Source of the DNA: Candidatus Kappaea frigidicola
GTDB lineage: Bacteria > Omnitrophota > Gorgyraeia > JAGLLT01
Assembly (NCBI GenBank): GCA_030765555.1
Contig: JAVCCI010000048.1
Span: forward strand, 1-6,258
Length of the DNA stretch: 6,258 nucleotides
Direction of reading: 5' to 3'
Made by a program: the position numbers and the translations under genes. Under the pieces are notes generated by a model. It made no database searches and was not told the origin of the DNA. It worked only from the letters and a program-made list of their open reading frames with translations. This document shows, in pieces, positions 5,006-6,258 of the stretch. The first letter of the stretch is position 1. Each line of letters begins with the position of its first letter.

Positions 5006-6258
5006 ATGCAAAACAATGATATTGCTTACATATTTGAGGAGATGGCTGATATGCTCGAAATTTTAGGGGATGACTTCTATAAAGTAAGAGCCTATCGTAA
5101 AGCTGCTCTAAGCATAAAAGAACAAGCTCAGCCATTAGAGAATATATATAATGGCAAAGCGGACATTTTTAAGGATATTCCCGGAGTTGGTGAGCAAATC
5201 GCTAGAAAGATTGAAGAAATAGTGACTACGGGTAAACTTAAGAGACATGATAATTTATTAGAAAAAGTAACACCAGAAATTTTAGAGATGCTAAAAATTA
5301 CCGGAGTTGGCCCCAAGCATGTCAAAATTATCAAGGAGAAACTAAAAGTAAAAAATATTAATGACTTAAAAATTGCGTGTCTTAGTGATAAGGTTATGAA
5401 TTTAGAAGGCTTTGGTGAAAAAAGTCAGAATAATATACTTGCATCTATTAAAGAATATAAAAAACTTGATAAAAGATTGAATTTAAAAGATGCTGATGAT
5501 TTAGCTAAAAGTATTATTGATTATCTCAGAAACTCTAAAATTAAAATTGATTACCTGGAAGTTGCTGGCAGTTTAAGGAGAGGACAGGAGACTATTGGTG
5601 ATATAGATATATTAGTTTCTTCGAAGGAGGTGGATGAGTTAAAGAATTATTTTTTAAGATTCAAACATTTCAAAACGGTTATAGCTAGTGGACCGACAAA
5701 AATTAGTGTAATAACTGAAAATGATATTCAAATTGACTTGAGGCTAGTAGATGATAGTAGTTTTGCTTCAGCCTGGATTTATTTTACTGGATCACAAAAT
5801 CACAATGTTCATTTAAGAAAAATAGCTAAATTTAAAAAACTAAAATTAAATGAGTATGGCATATTTAAGAATGATATAGCGATAGCTACAAAAAGCGAAA
5901 AGGATGTATATAAGATTCTAGATTTAACCTATATTCCTCCTGAACTAAGAGAAGATTCTGGTGAAATTGAAGCATCTGAGATAGGTAAGTTGCCTAATTT
6001 AATTGAATATAAGGATTTAAAAGGGGATTTGCATATACATACAAAAGCCAGTGATGGGCGAAGTTCAATTATTGAGATGGTGGAGGCTGCACGAGAAGCT
6101 AATCTTGAGTATATTGCCATAACAGAGCATTCCAAGGCTGTTAAGGTTGCTAATGGGCTTAATGAAAAACAACTTTGGAATCACCTAAAAAAAATTGATC
6201 AGGTTCAGAAAAAAGTAAAGGGCTTGAGAATACTAAAGGGCGTTGAAGTTGACATTGA
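5006..6258 (+). CDS. polX: DNA polymerase X family with PHP nuclease domain (PolX), 3' end cut by the window
   Basis: The frame is open from 5006 to the window edge (417 complete codons) without a stop. Bacterial PolX proteins are about 570-580 residues, so some 150-160 are missing. PolX fills short gaps in DNA repair and its PHP domain is a metal-dependent 3'-5' exonuclease. In order are an N-terminal helical region with FYKVRAYRKAA, helix-hairpin-helix motifs PGVG (59-62) and GVG (100-102), GFGEKS (135-140), the nucleotidyltransferase core GSLRRG (188-193) with Asp199 and Asp201 in GDID, the third catalytic Asp244 in IDLRLV, and YFTGSQNHN (259-267). The PHP domain starts at GDLHIHT with His343, His345 and Asp350, then ITEHS (His375) and GVEVDI (Glu414), where the sequence ends. 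All three polymerase aspartates and the visible PHP metal ligands are present. The start is sure: a TAG directly precedes the ATG in frame, and the family begins here. The Shine-Dalgarno (AGGAAG, 4985-4990) is weak and distant. Confidence 0.95.
   Translation, partial: MQNNDIAYIFEEMADMLEILGDDFYKVRAYRKAALSIKEQAQPLENIYNGKADIFKDIPGVGEQIARKIEEIVTTGKLKRHDNLLEKVTPEILEMLKITGVGPKHVKIIKEKLKVKNINDLKIACLSDKVMNLEGFGEKSQNNILASIKEYKKLDKRLNLKDADDLAKSIIDYLRNSKIKIDYLEVAGSLRRGQETIGDIDILVSSKEVDELKNYFLRFKHFKTVIASGPTKISVITENDIQIDLRLVDDSSFASAWIYFTGSQNHNVHLRKIAKFKKLKLNEYGIFKNDIAIATKSEKDVYKILDLTYIPPELREDSGEIEASEIGKLPNLIEYKDLKGDLHIHTKASDGRSSIIEMVEAAREANLEYIAITEHSKAVKVANGLNEKQLWNHLKKIDQVQKKVKGLRILKGVEVDI

Noticed and set aside
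5128..5334. 68-codon - strand frame opposite polX
   Set aside because: It is opposite the helix-hairpin-helix part of PolX and its product is a compositional mirror without motifs. The same holds for the frame at 5929-6135.

Overview
The window holds six bacterial protein genes, all on the + strand and packed head to tail, in an AT-rich genome (roughly one third G+C by eye). The genes point to an anaerobic bacterium. The first belongs to the DUF39/HcyBio homocysteine-synthesis family, which is known mainly from methanogens and anaerobic bacteria. MnmA, NadA and a PHP-type PolX make an archaeal or eukaryotic source unlikely. I cannot place the phylum from the sequence alone.

Layout: 7-1209 is a DUF39 homocysteine biosynthesis protein without CBS domains. 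1223-1465 is a stand-alone NifU C-terminal (Nfu-type) Fe-S scaffold or carrier with a GTG start. 1483-2538 is mnmA (tRNA U34 2-thiolase), which carries a CxxC plus distal Cys arrangement. 2531-3445 is nadA (quinolinate synthase), overlapping mnmA by 8 bp. 3483-4856 is a divergent dihydrolipoamide dehydrogenase (lpd). 4857-5005 is a 149-bp AT-rich gap with only tiny ORFs. From 5006 off the right edge runs polX, a family X DNA polymerase with a PHP nuclease domain, cut inside the PHP domain.

The first four genes are separated by 13 and 17 bp and one overlap, and lpd follows after 37 bp, so positions 7-4856 look like one transcription unit. Their common theme is sulfur and Fe-S chemistry. One gene puts sulfur into homocysteine, one handles Fe-S clusters, one puts sulfur into tRNA, and one (NadA) absolutely needs a [4Fe-4S] cluster. 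I infer that the Nfu-like protein serves the neighbouring Fe-S enzymes. No cysteine desulfurase, NadB, lipoyl complex subunit or CBS/ferredoxin partner lies inside the window. polX is probably a separate unit.

I see no CRISPR array, mobile element, tRNA, rRNA or convincing terminator. The strongest candidate for something less described is the DUF39-Nfu-MnmA-NadA sulfur cluster; everything else is fairly ordinary.
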